Origin: JAYVYM01 sp046593925
Lineage (GTDB): Bacteria; Actinomycetota; Actinomycetes; Mycobacteriales; SCTD01
Assembly (NCBI GenBank): GCA_046593925.1
Contig: JBKJQN010000027.1
Span: 1 to 47,318, forward strand
DNA length: 47,318 nt
Reading direction: 5' to 3'
Part shown: positions 1-6,971 of the stretch, piece after piece
Layout of the letters: every line of letters begins with the position of its first letter
Position numbering within the stretch: position 1 is the stretch's first letter
Made by a program: the position numbers and the translations under genes
Notes under the pieces: generated by a model
Databases searched by the model: none
Seen by the model: the letters and a program-made list of their open reading frames with translations, nothing else
What the model was told of the DNA's origin: nothing

Positions 1-72
1 TTCGGCCGGCGCATCATCATCCCGCGCGCGGCCTTCTTGACCTGGCTCGAGGACGTCGACGAGCCCGCGTAG
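1..72 (+). CDS. Excisionase-like helix-turn-helix protein, C-terminal end (partial)
   Basis: An open frame enters from the left edge and ends at TAG (70-72), giving 23 residues. The stretch RRIIIPRAAFLTWLE matches the C-terminal wing of small MerR/excisionase-type DNA-binding domains (HTH_17), where a basic-hydrophobic strand is followed by the final helix. Its stop lies five bases from the stop of the convergent integrase gene, which is where a recombination directionality factor is expected in an integrative element. Only the tail is visible, so the start and full length are unknown. Assignment rests on a short motif plus context. Confidence 0.6.
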   Translation, partial: FGRRIIIPRAAFLTWLEDVDEPA

Positions 73-77
73 CTCGA

Positions 78-1142
78 CTACCGCCCTGCGGTCAGCCCCA
101 CGTCCAGCGCGGCCAGCACCTGCTCGTCGACGACCTCGAGCAGGTGGCCGTACCGGTCCATCGTCATGACGATGGAGGCGTGCCCGAGCCGCTCCTGGAT
201 CGCCTTGACCGGCACACCTGCGGCGATGAGCAACGCGACGTGGGTGTGCCGCAGGTCGTGGAACCGCGGCGGCGGCACCAGGCCGGCGGCGCGTACTGCC
301 GGGATCCACGTCCGGGAGTACCAGTTGCTGCGCCGCAGCGCCTGCCCGTCGGGCGAGGTGAACACCAGCTCGCTGCGGCTGCCGGCCAGCTGCGACCGGA
401 GCGCCTGGACCACCGGCTGCGGCAGTGAGACGGTACGGCGCGACCCGCGGGTCTTGGGCTGGCCGACGCTGAGCTGGCCGTTCACGTCGACCAGGGTCTG
501 GTCGATGTGCAGCCGCCGCCCGGGCAGGTCCAGGCGGTCGCGGCGCAGCCCGGTCAGCTCACCCCAGCGCATCCCGGTACCCGCGGCGGCCAGGACCAGG
601 CAGCGGTAGAACGGGTCCACCGTGTCCAGCAGCGTCTGCAGCTGCGCGGACGACAGGTACACCGCGTCGTAGCGCGGCGCCTGGGGGAGCGCGGTCTTGC
701 GGCACGGGTTCATCAGCAGCAGGCCCTCCTCGACCGCGTCGCGCAGCATCGTGGACAGCAGCGCGTGCACCGCCCGCACCGTTGCGGGCGCCCGGCGGCC
801 GGACAGCTCGGCGACGAACGTCCGGATCCGCATCGGCGTCAGGTCCTTCAGGGGCAGGTCCCCGAACGCCGGCTTCAGGTGGTTGCGGTACCGGCCGTGG
901 TCGTTGACGCTCGTGGTGATGCGGACGGTGCGGGTGGCGAACCAGGTCTCCGCCCAGTCCCGGAACAGCAGCGCGCCGCCGCGCGGGTCGACCCACAGCC
1001 CGCGGGCCCGGTCGGCGTCGGCCGCGGCCAGCCAGGTCTTGGCGTCGGCCTTCTTGACGAACACCCTGGAGTGCCGGCGCCCGGAGTCGTCGCGGTACAC
1101 CGCCCGGTGCCGCCCGCCCGCGGTCTTCTCCACCCAGCTCAT
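78..1142 (-). CDS. Tyrosine recombinase / integrase
   Basis: Site-specific recombinase of the phage-integrase family, about 354 residues from the ATG at 1142 (MSWVEKT); a GTG six codons upstream (1160) is also possible. It has an N-terminal Arm-binding-like region rich in basic residues, a SAM-like core-binding domain (about 65-150) and a C-terminal catalytic domain. The catalytic residues are all visible: Arg in TGMRWGE, Lys in QPKTRGS, the HDLRHTH box, His in LGHAS and the Tyr nucleophile in MDRYGH. Length is normal, so it is probably functional. It lies immediately left of the 3' end of tRNA-His with an excisionase-like gene converging on it, the usual layout of actinobacterial integrative elements (AICE or prophage). 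I infer insertion into the tRNA-His gene; the rest of the element is off-window. Confidence 0.93.
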   Translation of the reverse strand: MSWVEKTAGGRHRAVYRDDSGRRHSRVFVKKADAKTWLAAADADRARGLWVDPRGGALLFRDWAETWFATRTVRITTSVNDHGRYRNHLKPAFGDLPLKDLTPMRIRTFVAELSGRRAPATVRAVHALLSTMLRDAVEEGLLLMNPCRKTALPQAPRYDAVYLSSAQLQTLLDTVDPFYRCLVLAAAGTGMRWGELTGLRRDRLDLPGRRLHIDQTLVDVNGQLSVGQPKTRGSRRTVSLPQPVVQALRSQLAGSRSELVFTSPDGQALRRSNWYSRTWIPAVRAAGLVPPPRFHDLRHTHVALLIAAGVPVKAIQERLGHASIVMTMDRYGHLLEVVDEQVLAALDVGLTAGR

Positions 1143-1308
1143 CGCGCACCCGCCACACACCTACAGGCGTCGCCGAGGTGCCCGGAGTGGACACCCGCGG
1201 CCAGGCGGACGCCGCGCGGCGGGCGAGGTCCAGCCAGGTCCCGCCAGGGCGGCCGGGGGCGCGTGTGGCGGAGGTCGGTGGAGTCCTGCCCCATATCTGC
1301 CCCATGAC

Positions 1309-1363
1309 GATGCTTTTGAGCATCCCGGGGTCTGGGTCAGAAGTAGAGAAACAACCTCTGACC
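1309..1363. repeat. Two inverted repeats between integrase and tRNA-His
   Basis: Bases 1309-1314 (GATGCT) and 1319-1324 (AGCATC) form a perfect 6-bp inverted repeat around TTTG. Bases 1335-1341 (GGTCAGA) and 1357-1363 (TCTGACC) form a perfect 7-bp inverted repeat 15 bases apart. Both lie in the 235-bp gap between the integrase start and the 3' end of tRNA-His, where integrase or excisionase arm-type sites and the integrase promoter are expected. The octamer TGCCCCAT also occurs twice at 1288-1305. Neither hairpin is followed by a T-run on either strand, so simple terminators are less likely. The role is inferred. Confidence 0.4.
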
Positions 1364-1377
1364 TGGTGCTTTGTGAG

Positions 1378-1450
1378 GGTGAGTGACGGGGCTCGAACCC
1401 GCGACAACCGGGATCACAACCCGGTGCTCTACCAGCTGAGCTACACCCAC
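1378..1450 (-). tRNA. tRNA-His (GTG anticodon)
   Basis: The minus strand folds into a full cloverleaf. The acceptor is GTGGGTG paired with CACTCAC (one G-T), the D stem is GCTC/GAGC, the anticodon stem CCGGG/CCCGG encloses TTGTGAT with anticodon GTG, and the T stem is GCGGG/CCCGT with loop TTCGAGC. The discriminator is C73 and base 1451 supplies an encoded G-1, both hallmarks of tRNA-His. The 3' CCA is not encoded. Its 3' end faces the integrase gene, so bases from about 1378 to 1420 are the likely attachment-site core. Confidence 0.96.
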
Positions 1451-1477
1451 CATGTACGGCGACGAGGGTACCGGACC

Positions 1478-2110
1478 CTAACCGCCAACAGGCTCGGGCC
1501 CGACACCCTGCACGAGGGCGGCGCCGATAGCGGTAGCCCGCTCGGTCGACGGGCCCGGCGGCGGCACCATGATGGCCTCGCGGTAGTAGCGCAGCTCGAG
1601 GACCGACTCCTGGATGTCGGCGAGGGCGCGGTGGCCGCCACCCTTCTTGGGCGCGGCGTAGTAGGCGCGGGGGTACCAGCGACGGGCCAGCTCCTTGATC
1701 GACGAGACGTCGACCATCCGGTAGTGCAGCCAGCCGTCGAGCTCGGCCATGTCGCGGGTCAGGAAGCCGCGGTCGGTGGCGATCGAGTTGCCGCACAGCG
1801 GTGCTTTGCGCGCCTCGGGCACGTGCTCGCGGACGTACGCCAGGACCTGCTGCTCGGCCTCCTGCAGCGTGACGGTGGATGCGAGCACCTCCTTCGTCAG
1901 CCCGGAGCCCGCGTGCATGTCGCGGACGACCGGCAGCATGTTGGCGAGCTGCTCGTGGGTCGCGCCGATGACGACGTCGACGCCCTCGCCCAGCACGTTC
2001 AGCTCGCTGTCGGTGACCAGCGCCGCGACCTCGATCAGCAGGTCGCTGCCCAGCTCGAGCCCGGTCATCTCGCAGTCGACCCACACCAGACGGTCGGAAC
2101 GCTCAGCCAT
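1478..2110 (-). CDS. orn: Oligoribonuclease
   Basis: 3'-5' exoribonuclease that degrades 2-5 nt RNA fragments, and pGpG from c-di-GMP turnover, in the cytoplasm. The 210-residue protein has the complete DEDDh set: D12 and E14 in WVDCEMTGLE, D113 in ATDRGFL, and H160 plus D165 in the HRALADI segment. Length is close to the family norm (about 180-215), with a short Pro/Gly-rich C-terminal tail. The ATG at 2110 precedes the usual VWVDCEMTGL start. It is divergent from the HerA-type ATPase gene with only 39 bp between the starts, so the two promoters must overlap. A GGDEF cyclase is encoded further along the window, so a role in c-di-GMP breakdown is plausible. Confidence 0.97.
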   Translation of the reverse strand: MAERSDRLVWVDCEMTGLELGSDLLIEVAALVTDSELNVLGEGVDVVIGATHEQLANMLPVVRDMHAGSGLTKEVLASTVTLQEAEQQVLAYVREHVPEARKAPLCGNSIATDRGFLTRDMAELDGWLHYRMVDVSSIKELARRWYPRAYYAAPKKGGGHRALADIQESVLELRYYREAIMVPPPGPSTERATAIGAALVQGVGPEPVGG

Positions 2111-2149
2111 GCGCGGACCTTACTGGGGTGCCGCCGATAGGGTCCGCCC

Positions 2150-3715
2150 GTGGCAGACACCCTGGACAGCATCCGTACCGCGTACGCGTTCGCCGGGCCC
2201 GCCCTGGAGCTCGGCGCCGTGGTCGTGGAGGGCGCCGCGCACGCCGATGCTCCCGTCCGCATCCCGCTGTCGATGCTCACCCGGCACGGCCTGGTCGCCG
2301 GCGCGACGGGGACCGGCAAGACCAAGACGCTGCAGCTGATCGCCGAGCAGCTGAGCGACGCCGGGGTGCCGGTCTTCCTGGCCGACATCAAGGGCGACGT
2401 CTCCGGGATGGCCGCCCCGGGCGCGGTCAGCGACCGCATCACCGCGCGCGCCGCCGACACCGGCACCACCTGGGCGGCCCGGGGCTTTCCCTGCGAGTTC
2501 CTGGCGCTGGCCGGTCTCGGCACCGGCGTACCGGTGCGCGCGACCGTCACGTCCTTCGGGCCGGTGCTGCTGAGCAAGGTCCTGGGCCTCAACGACACGC
2601 AGGAGTCCAGCCTGGGCCTGGTGTTCCACTTCGCCGACGGCGCAGGGCTGCCGTTGCTGGACCTCAAAGACCTGCGCGCCGTCATCAGCCACCTGGTCAG
2701 CGACGAGGGCAAGGCCGACCTGGCCGGCCTCGGCGGGCTCTCCCCGGCGACGGCGGGCGTCATCCTGCGCGAGCTCATCGGCCTGCAGGACGTCGGCGGT
2801 GAGGCGTTCTTCGGTGAGCCGGAGTTCGATACGGCCGACCTCATGCGCCTCACCCCCGACGGCAAGGGGGTGCTGTCCGTGATGGGGCTGTCGGCCGTAC
2901 AGGACAAGCCGAAGCTGTTCTCGACCTTTCTCATGTGGCTGCTCGCCGACCTGTTCCACGACCTGCCCGAGGTCGGCGATGTCGACAAGCCCAAGCTGGT
3001 CTTCTTCTTCGACGAGGCGCACCTGCTGTTCGACGACGCCAGCGAGGCGTTCCTGGACGCCATCGCCCGTACGGTGCGACTGATCCGCTCGAAGGGCGTC
3101 GGGGTGTTCTTCGTGACCCAGACGCCGAAAGACGTGCCCAGCGAGGTGCTCGCCCAGCTCGGCAACCGCGTCCAGCACGCCCTGCGCGCGTTCACCCCCG
3201 ACGACGCCAAGGCCCTCAAGGCCACCGTCAGCACCTTCCCCACGTCCACGCTGTACGACCTCGGGGAGCTGCTCCCCTCGATGGGCATCGGCGAGGCGGT
3301 CGTCACGGTGCTGTCCGACAACGGCGCGCCGACCCCGGTCGCCTGGACCCGGCTGCGCCCGCCGGCCTCGCTGATGGCGCAGCTCGACCCGGAGCAGCAG
3401 AAGTCCATGGTCGCCGCGTCCGAGCTACTCGCCGACTACGGCACACCGGTCGACCGCGACTCGGCGTACGAACGACTGCTGGCCAAGGTGGCACCGGCAC
3501 CCCGGCAACAGCCGGACCAGCCCCAGCAGGAGCAGCGGGACCAGGGCGGCGGCGGCGGCGCGGTCGCGGCCGTCCTGGGCTCGGGCGTGTTCAGGAGCTT
3601 CGCGCGGGCGGCGGCGAGCGCGGCGGGCCGGGAGATCAGCCGGTCGCTGTTCGGCACCGCGTCCCGGGGTCGCCGTACGACGACCCGCCGGCGCAGCTCG
3701 TCCGGCAGCTGGTAG
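2150..3715 (+). CDS. DUF853 / HerA-like ATPase
   Basis: Cytoplasmic P-loop ATPase of the HerA-FtsK superfamily (DUF853, E. coli YjgR type), 521 residues from GTG 2150. Walker A is GATGTGKT (51-58), followed by the family-typical FLADIKGDVSGMA. Walker B is LVFFFDEAHLLF at about 283-294, and the FFVTQTPKDVPSEVLAQLGNR block (sensor and arginine region) is intact. The C-terminal tail (about 440-521) is low-complexity: Gln/Pro-rich, then Gly-rich, then an RRTTTRRRSSS basic end that could contact nucleic acid. Family function is poorly defined; a DNA-pumping or translocase role is only suggested by homology. It is divergent from orn and has no HerA nuclease partner (NurA) nearby. Confidence 0.9.
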   Translation: MADTLDSIRTAYAFAGPALELGAVVVEGAAHADAPVRIPLSMLTRHGLVAGATGTGKTKTLQLIAEQLSDAGVPVFLADIKGDVSGMAAPGAVSDRITARAADTGTTWAARGFPCEFLALAGLGTGVPVRATVTSFGPVLLSKVLGLNDTQESSLGLVFHFADGAGLPLLDLKDLRAVISHLVSDEGKADLAGLGGLSPATAGVILRELIGLQDVGGEAFFGEPEFDTADLMRLTPDGKGVLSVMGLSAVQDKPKLFSTFLMWLLADLFHDLPEVGDVDKPKLVFFFDEAHLLFDDASEAFLDAIARTVRLIRSKGVGVFFVTQTPKDVPSEVLAQLGNRVQHALRAFTPDDAKALKATVSTFPTSTLYDLGELLPSMGIGEAVVTVLSDNGAPTPVAWTRLRPPASLMAQLDPEQQKSMVAASELLADYGTPVDRDSAYERLLAKVAPAPRQQPDQPQQEQRDQGGGGGAVAAVLGSGVFRSFARAAASAAGREISRSLFGTASRGRRTTTRRRSSSGSW

Positions 3716-3810
3716 CCGGGCCGAGACGAGCCGGAAACACCGCGGCCTCCTTCCGGAAACCCTTCCTGCCTACCGTCCTGGTGACGCTCCACGGCCATCT
3801 CGGAGGACAC

Positions 3811-4188
3811 GTGACGACGACCATCCGCACTCCTGACGTGCTGCCGGCCGGAGGCTTTCTCGGGCGGGCCGCCGCCGCCGGGGTCGAGGTGACCGGCCCG
3901 GTGTGCACCGGTGACCTTGTTGTCGATCTCGACCGCTACGCGGTGTCGCTGGCCGGCGACGACCTGGAGCTGTCGCCGCGTCAGGTCGAGTTGCTGGCGC
4001 TGTTCCTGGCTGCGCCGCGGCGGGTCTGGAGCCGCGACCAGCTGCACTGGGTCTGCTGGGGCGACACGGCTCCCTCGCGCCGCGTCGATGTGCAGCTGTG
4101 CCGGCTGAGGGCGCGTACCGGCCTGGACCTGTTCCGCAACGTCCGTGATCGCGGCTGGGCGCTGCGCCCGGTTGCCGCTGCCGCCTGA
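3811..4188 (+). CDS. Stand-alone winged-helix (OmpR-type) DNA-binding protein
   Basis: A 125-residue protein carrying a Trans_reg_C-type winged helix at about 40-120: LELSPRQVELLALFLAAPRR, then VWSRDQLHWVCWG, then RRVDVQLCRLRARTG and a GWALRP hairpin end. These are the usual OmpR/PhoB effector-domain elements. No receiver domain precedes it; residues 1-35 are an unrelated short leader. GTG 3811 was chosen because GGAGG lies five bases upstream; an in-frame GTG at 3781 lacks such a site. No kinase gene is adjacent, so it resembles the orphan one-domain regulators common in actinomycetes. Targets unknown. Confidence 0.82.
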   Translation: MTTTIRTPDVLPAGGFLGRAAAAGVEVTGPVCTGDLVVDLDRYAVSLAGDDLELSPRQVELLALFLAAPRRVWSRDQLHWVCWGDTAPSRRVDVQLCRLRARTGLDLFRNVRDRGWALRPVAAAA

Positions 4189-4209
4189 TGCCCGGCTCGG
4201 CCTGACGAC

Positions 4210-5175
4210 TCAGTCCACCGGCAGGTCGATCAGCACCTTGCCGTCCGCGCCGGCGAGCACCTCGTCCTGCGCCGTGCCGACCTGCTCCAGCGTCCTGCGT
4301 ACGACCGGCAGGGCCGGCAGGGCGCCTTCGGCGACCGCCGCGGACACCCCGGTGACGGCGGCGTCCAGGTCGGTGTCGGCGACCCCGTAGACCAGCACGA
4401 ACGCCAGCGTCACGTTCGCCACCATCAGGTGCCGGACCGGCACGTCGTGCAGCGGGTCGTCGGCGTACGTCGAGACCGCCCCGTGCGGCGCCAGCACCGC
4501 GAGGTCCAGCGCCAGATTGGCGCCGAGCGCGACCTCGACGACGCGGTGCACGCCGTCGGGGGCGAAGCGGCGGACCTGCTCGGCGAGGTCGCCCGCGTGC
4601 CGGTCGAGCACCGCGTGCGCTCCGGCCGCCTCGGCGAGGTGTGCCTTCGCCGGGCTGGTCGTCGTGATGACCGTGGCGCCCGCGCGGCGGGCCAGCGCGA
4701 CCGCCGCGTTGCCGACCGAGCCGCCACCGCCGGCGACCAGCACCGTGCACCCGTCCAGCGGCCCGCCCGCAAAGAGGCAGTGCCACGCGGTCATCGCCGG
4801 GATGCCGAGCCCCGCGCCCAGGTCGTACGACACCCCGTCCGGCAGCCGCACCGCCTGGCGGGCCGGCACGACCGTCTCCTGGGCGCAGCTGCCCCAGCGC
4901 CGCCCACGCGCAGCAGCGAACCAGACCCAGACCCGCTCGCCGATGCGCGAAGAGTCGACGCCCTCGCCGACCTCGACGACATCACCTGCGCCGTCCTGGC
5001 CCGGTATCTGGAAGCCGTCCGGCTGGGCGCGCAGTCGCGACTTGCCGTCGGTGGGGTTGACGCCGGCGACGCGCAGGCGCACGCGCACCTCGCCGGGGCC
5101 GGGTCGGGGCGCCTCGACGTCCTCGACGGTCAGGACGGCGGCGGAGCCGGGGGAGCGGTAGAGCGCGGCGAGCAC
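4210..5175 (-). CDS. Quinone oxidoreductase-like MDR dehydrogenase
   Basis: Zinc-free medium-chain dehydrogenase/reductase of the NADPH:quinone oxidoreductase type, 321 residues. The N-terminal GroES-like half contains VRLRVAGVNPTDGKSR and PGQDGAGDVVEVGEGV; the Rossmann half contains VLVAGGGGSVGNAAVALARRAGATVI (glycine motif) and ends VLIDLPVD. The cysteine/histidine zinc-ligand pattern of true alcohol dehydrogenases is absent. The GTG at 5175 was chosen because GGAGG lies six bases upstream and the encoded LAALYRS is the usual N-terminus; the open frame runs further but without family similarity. It probably reduces quinones or enals with NADPH. It is divergent from the SDR gene, with an 83-bp shared regulatory gap. 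Confidence 0.9.
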   Translation of the reverse strand: MLAALYRSPGSAAVLTVEDVEAPRPGPGEVRVRLRVAGVNPTDGKSRLRAQPDGFQIPGQDGAGDVVEVGEGVDSSRIGERVWVWFAAARGRRWGSCAQETVVPARQAVRLPDGVSYDLGAGLGIPAMTAWHCLFAGGPLDGCTVLVAGGGGSVGNAAVALARRAGATVITTTSPAKAHLAEAAGAHAVLDRHAGDLAEQVRRFAPDGVHRVVEVALGANLALDLAVLAPHGAVSTYADDPLHDVPVRHLMVANVTLAFVLVYGVADTDLDAAVTGVSAAVAEGALPALPVVRRTLEQVGTAQDEVLAGADGKVLIDLPVD

Positions 5176-5258
5176 GGGAGCCTCCGGGCAGCGGGTAGGC
5201 AGGGTGCGGGTCCACCCCTGACGTAGGGCACGATGCCAGCCCCAGCCCAGGAGGTCCC

Positions 5259-6020
5259 GTGAGCGTGCTCGACAAGTTCTCCCTCGACGGCAAGGTCGCC
5301 GTCGTGACCGGCGCGTCGTCCGGTCTCGGCGTGGCTTTCGCGCAGGCCCTGGCCGAGGCCGGCGCCGACCTGGTGCTCGGCGCGCGCCGGGCCGAGCGGC
5401 TGCCCGAGACCGGCCTGCTGGTCGAGGCCGCCGGACGCCGGTGGACGGCGCTCGCGACCGACGTGACCGACCCCGACGCCTGCACGGCGCTGATCGCCAA
5501 GGGGGTCGAGGAGTTCGGCAAGGTCGACATCCTGGTGAACAACGCCGGCCTCGGTACGGCCTACCCGGCAACCCGCGAGACGCCCGCGCAGTTCCGGGAG
5601 GTCATCGACGTCAACCTGAACGGGGCGTACTGGATGGCGCAGGCGTTCGCCAGGGCGGCCAAAGGTGGCGGCTCGATCATCAACATCGGCAGCGTCCTCG
5701 GCATCCGCCCCGGCACGCTCCCGCAGGCCGCGTACGCCTCGTCCAAGGCCGGGCTGATCGGGATGACCCGTGACCTGGCGGCGCAGTGGACCGGTCGCAA
5801 GGGGATCCGCGTCAACTGCCTTGCGCCCGGCTATTTCCCCAGCGAGATGAGCGATGCGCTGCCCGAGTCCGAGCTGGCGATGGTGCGGATGCTGGCGCCG
5901 GCCGGCCGCGGGGGAGACCCGCCCGAGCTGGCCGCCGCGCTGGTGTTCCTGGCCTCCGACGCGGCTTCGTACATCACCGGTGTCACGCTGCCGGTCGACG
6001 GCGGCCTGACGATGCCGTAG
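5259..6020 (+). CDS. Short-chain dehydrogenase/reductase
   Basis: Classical SDR oxidoreductase of 253 residues. It has the NAD(P) motif TGASSGLG (18-25), NNAGLG (94-99), and the catalytic Ser145 with Tyr159 and Lys163 (YASSK), ending ITGVTLPVDGGLTMP, the typical FabG-like C-terminus. The GTG at 5259 has AGGAGG five bases upstream. Substrate cannot be predicted from sequence; Arg43-Arg44 after the second strand suggest NADP(H). It shares a promoter region with the divergent quinone oxidoreductase and precedes an enoyl-CoA hydratase by 164 bp, which would fit acyl-CoA or ketone metabolism. Confidence 0.93.
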   Translation: MSVLDKFSLDGKVAVVTGASSGLGVAFAQALAEAGADLVLGARRAERLPETGLLVEAAGRRWTALATDVTDPDACTALIAKGVEEFGKVDILVNNAGLGTAYPATRETPAQFREVIDVNLNGAYWMAQAFARAAKGGGSIINIGSVLGIRPGTLPQAAYASSKAGLIGMTRDLAAQWTGRKGIRVNCLAPGYFPSEMSDALPESELAMVRMLAPAGRGGDPPELAAALVFLASDAASYITGVTLPVDGGLTMP

Positions 6021-6184
6021 CGCTCAGCCGGCCTGCAGCGCAACGGCGCACCGACGAGTGCGCCGTCCCTCCTGATGACCGCGCTCAGCAGGGGGGTCGC
6101 CACCTGCGGACCGCAGGGCTTGTGGCCCCCGGCGCCGCGCAGCAGGATGCGGGCACCGGCAGCGTGCCGTACGGGAGGGACACC

Positions 6185-6970
6185 ATGGCGCAGGAGCATC
6201 TGCGGGTCGACCGGTCGGGCGACGTCGTCACGATCACGATGGACCGTCCCGGGGCGCGGAACGCGCTGTCGACGGCGCTCCTGCACGAGCTGCTCGACGC
6301 GTTCACCGAGACCGGCGACGGTGACGCGCTCGGCATCGTGCTGGCGGGCGCCGGCCCGGTGTTCAGCGCCGGCCACGACTTCGCCGATGTTGCCGGCACC
6401 GACGTGCTCGAGGTGCGCCGGATGCTGCAGACCTGCACCCGCCTGATGCTGCTGATGCAGCAGGTGCCACAGCCGGTCATCGCCCGGGTGCACGGCCTGG
6501 CGACCGCGGCCGGCTGCCAGCTGGTCGCCGGCGCCGACCTGGCCGTCGCCGCCGAGAGCGCCCGCTTCGCCGCCCCGGGCGGCAAGGGAGGCTGGTTCTG
6601 CCACACCCCGATGGTCGCGGTGGCGCGCAACGTCGGGCGCAAGCGCGCGATGGAGCTGGCGCTGTCCGGCGACGCCATCGACGCCCGCACGGCGCTGGAC
6701 TGGGGGCTGGTCAACGCCGTGGTGCCCGACGGCCAGCTCGACGACGCCGTCGCGGTGCTGATGGCCCGGGTCACCCGCGGCAGCGCCCTGAGCAAAGGGC
6801 TCGGCAAGCAGATGATGTACGCCCAGCTGGGGCTCGACGAGCGCCAGGCGTACACGGCTGCGATCGAGGTGATGGCTGCGACGAGCCAGCTGCCGGATGC
6901 CCGCGAGGGTGTGTCGGCGTTCCTGGAGAAGCGGCCGGCGGTGTGGAAGTCGCCGTCCGGGGGGCGCTGA
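6185..6970 (+). CDS. Enoyl-CoA hydratase/isomerase family protein
   Basis: Crotonase-fold protein of 261 residues that would hydrate or isomerise an acyl-CoA in the cytoplasm. The oxyanion-hole segments are FSAGHDFAD and ATAAGCQLVAGADLA, and CoA-binding MDRPGARNALS is near the N-terminus. The usual catalytic Glu of hydratases (in the helix after the second oxyanion glycine) is not obvious: the APGGKGGWFCHTPM region resembles the ECHDC3-type subgroup, whose activity is uncertain. The ATG at 6185 follows GGGAGGGACACC, a good ribosome site. Its stop is separated from the CYTH-CHAD start by one base, so the two are probably co-transcribed and translationally coupled. Confidence 0.9.
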   Translation: MAQEHLRVDRSGDVVTITMDRPGARNALSTALLHELLDAFTETGDGDALGIVLAGAGPVFSAGHDFADVAGTDVLEVRRMLQTCTRLMLLMQQVPQPVIARVHGLATAAGCQLVAGADLAVAAESARFAAPGGKGGWFCHTPMVAVARNVGRKRAMELALSGDAIDARTALDWGLVNAVVPDGQLDDAVAVLMARVTRGSALSKGLGKQMMYAQLGLDERQAYTAAIEVMAATSQLPDAREGVSAFLEKRPAVWKSPSGGR

Positions 6971-6971
6971 G

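Noticed and set aside
1309..1324. Hairpin considered as the tRNA-His terminator
   Set aside because: The stem is only six pairs and lacks a T-run on the tRNA strand; an element-related site is equally likely.
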